Source: Pedobacter sp. UBA2067
GTDB taxonomy: Bacteria > Bacteroidota > Bacteroidia > Sphingobacteriales > Sphingobacteriaceae
Assembly: GCA_002333205.1 (NCBI GenBank)
Contig: DDAD01000157.1
Coordinates: 82,815 to 97,174 of the forward strand
DNA: 14,360 bases
Direction: 5' to 3'
Notes under the pieces: generated by a model
Seen by the model: only the letters and a program-made list of their open reading frames with translations
Databases searched by the model: none
What the model was told of the DNA's origin: nothing
Program-made: the position numbers and the translations under genes
In this document: piece after piece, positions 13,125-14,360 of the stretch
Numbering within the stretch: the stretch's first letter is position 1
How the letters are laid out: every line of letters begins with the position of its first letter

Positions 13125-14360
13125 TTATATCTCGAATTTATTGATTGACTTAACCGCGTAGTCTACTGCTCTTGCAGTAAGTGCCATGTAGGTTAATGAT
13201 GGATTTTGTGTAGAGGTGGAAGTCATACAGGCACCATCTGTAACAAATACATTTTTACAGGCATGCACCTGGTTCCATTTGTTGAGGATGGAAGTTTTTG
13301 GATCATGTCCCATTCTTGCGCCACCCATTTCATGAATGTCCAGGCCTGGCGCTTGTGAAGAATCATTTACCTTTATATTCTTGAAACCTGCTTCAGTAAA
13401 CATTTCGGATAGCTGTTCGATGTAATCTTTCTTCATCAGGCGATCATTTTCATCATAGTCTACCGAGATATTCAACAAGGGTACGCCCCAGGCATCTTTT
13501 TTATCTTTGCTCAGGCTCACGAAGTTTTCTTCTTTTGGAATGGTTTCTCCCATCATGTGCGAGCCCACCTGCCATGGTCCTAGAGGTGCTTTAGCAAGAT
13601 TATCCTTTAACGTTGCACCAACACCACTGGAGTCGCGGTTTACGGAGCGTCTGGCACTAAATCCTGCAGCATAGCCACGTTTGAAATCCGTTTCCTGTTT
13701 AAGCAAGTTGCGGAATCTTGGCAGATAACCACCGCCAGCAGGATTACGGCCATCGGTCGACCAGTTAAGCAAGCCATCATATTCTGCATTAATCCTTGCG
13801 CTGTAGTTATGGAAAGCCACAAACTTACCCAGCTGACCACTGTCGTTTCCAAGACCATTCGGGAAACGGCTGGATTTTGAATTTAGAAGAATCAGATTGG
13901 TGTTTAAGGCCGCGGCATTCACAAAGATGATTTTTGCATAGAACTCCATCTCCTGCTTGGTATTCGTATCAATGACACGCACACCAGTTGCTCGTTCTTT
14001 TTTGTCGTCGTAGATAATGGATTCCACCACTGAATTGGGTCTCATGGTGAGGTTTCCTGTTTTTGCGGCCCAGGGCAAAGTAGAAGCGTTGCTACTGAAA
14101 TAACCTCCGAATGGACAACCGCGCTGACAAAGTGTTCGGTTCTGGCATTTGGCCCTACCCTGGTCCAGATGAATCTGGTTAGGTTTGGACAAGTGTGCAC
14201 ATCGTGCACTGATGACATGACGGTTAGGGTATTTCTTACTTACCACACCTTTAAAGTAATCTTCCACTGCATTTAGCGGAAAGCCAGGTAGAAACTCCCC
14301 ATCGGGAAGCTCCTGAAGCCCATCTCTATTGCCGGCAATACCAGCAAAGCGTTCTGCATA
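13125..14360 (-). CDS. GMC-family FAD oxidoreductase (5' end outside window)
   Basis: The frame is open to the right window edge, so at least 411 codons are present and the N-terminal FAD-binding fold lies outside. The visible part resembles the Cys-rich branch of GMC flavoproteins related to the large subunit of gluconate 2-dehydrogenase and other sugar or polyol dehydrogenases. A cysteine cluster CQNRTLCQRGCPFGG lies about 100 residues from the visible N-terminal end. The C-terminal GMC block has LDIHEMGGARMGHDP with the probable catalytic His, then NVFVTDGACMTSTSTQNPSLT, whose TQNPSLT carries the second active-site position as Asn. Family members oxidise alcohol or aldehyde groups of sugars or sterols, often in the periplasm with a small partner subunit and a cytochrome; no partner gene is visible. 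A GTG at 14267 is not the true start, since the homologous reading continues upstream without a stop. It ends at a strong hairpin. Confidence 0.9.
   Translation of the reverse strand, partial: YAERFAGIAGNRDGLQELPDGEFLPGFPLNAVEDYFKGVVSKKYPNRHVISARCAHLSKPNQIHLDQGRAKCQNRTLCQRGCPFGGYFSSNASTLPWAAKTGNLTMRPNSVVESIIYDDKKERATGVRVIDTNTKQEMEFYAKIIFVNAAALNTNLILLNSKSSRFPNGLGNDSGQLGKFVAFHNYSARINAEYDGLLNWSTDGRNPAGGGYLPRFRNLLKQETDFKRGYAAGFSARRSVNRDSSGVGATLKDNLAKAPLGPWQVGSHMMGETIPKEENFVSLSKDKKDAWGVPLLNISVDYDENDRLMKKDYIEQLSEMFTEAGFKNIKVNDSSQAPGLDIHEMGGARMGHDPKTSILNKWNQVHACKNVFVTDGACMTSTSTQNPSLTYMALTARAVDYAVKSINKFEI

Noticed and set aside
1..14360. CRISPR arrays, insertion sequences, phage genes, tRNA or rRNA genes
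   Set aside because: On reading through I saw no spaced direct repeats, transposase-like proteins, terminal inverted repeats or conserved RNA segments.

Overview
The window looks like chromosome of a Bacteroidota, most probably a Sphingobacteriaceae member (Pedobacter/Mucilaginibacter-like). The grounds are moderate GC, genes without clear Shine-Dalgarno sequences, several matches to the Bacteroidota -7 promoter element TAnnTTTG placed just before start codons, and the protein styles (SulP, AraJ-type MFS, hybrid kinase, Cys-rich GMC oxidoreductase). The genus is inference; there is no rRNA or tRNA here.

Layout. (1) Positions 1-3998, minus strand: a GT4 glycosyltransferase, a SulP anion permease with STAS domain, a DinB-like protein, and the N-terminal part of a TsdA-like dihaem cytochrome c that runs off the left edge. 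They are closely spaced and read in the same direction. (2) A 310-bp gene-free divergent region (3999-4308). (3) Positions 4309-8115, plus strand: a CDP-polyol phosphotransferase split in two by a frameshift, a bifunctional cytidylyltransferase/short-chain dehydrogenase of the Acs1/Bcs1 type that should make CDP-ribitol, and a second GT4 glycosyltransferase. With the divergent GT4 gene this forms a small surface-polymer locus, probably for a ribitol-phosphate-containing (teichoic-acid-like) glycan. (4) 8101-9264, minus: an AraJ-type MFS exporter whose promoter carries a perfect 10-bp inverted repeat, a likely repressor site. (5) 9431-10114, plus: a membrane four-helix-bundle sensor protein with no output domain. 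It runs tail-to-tail into (6) 10107-12964, minus: a membrane-anchored thioredoxin-fold protein with a CPC motif whose stop overlaps the start of a large hybrid sensor kinase with two receivers. (7) A strong terminator hairpin (13065-13110), then the C-terminal part of a GMC-family flavoprotein running off the right edge.

The most notable points are the CDP-ribitol cassette in a Gram-negative Bacteroidota, the single frameshift that breaks its polyol-phosphate transferase at a conserved motif, and the coupling of a thiol-redox protein to a hybrid kinase with a His-rich membrane sensor. I saw no CRISPR array, insertion sequence, phage gene or RNA gene.
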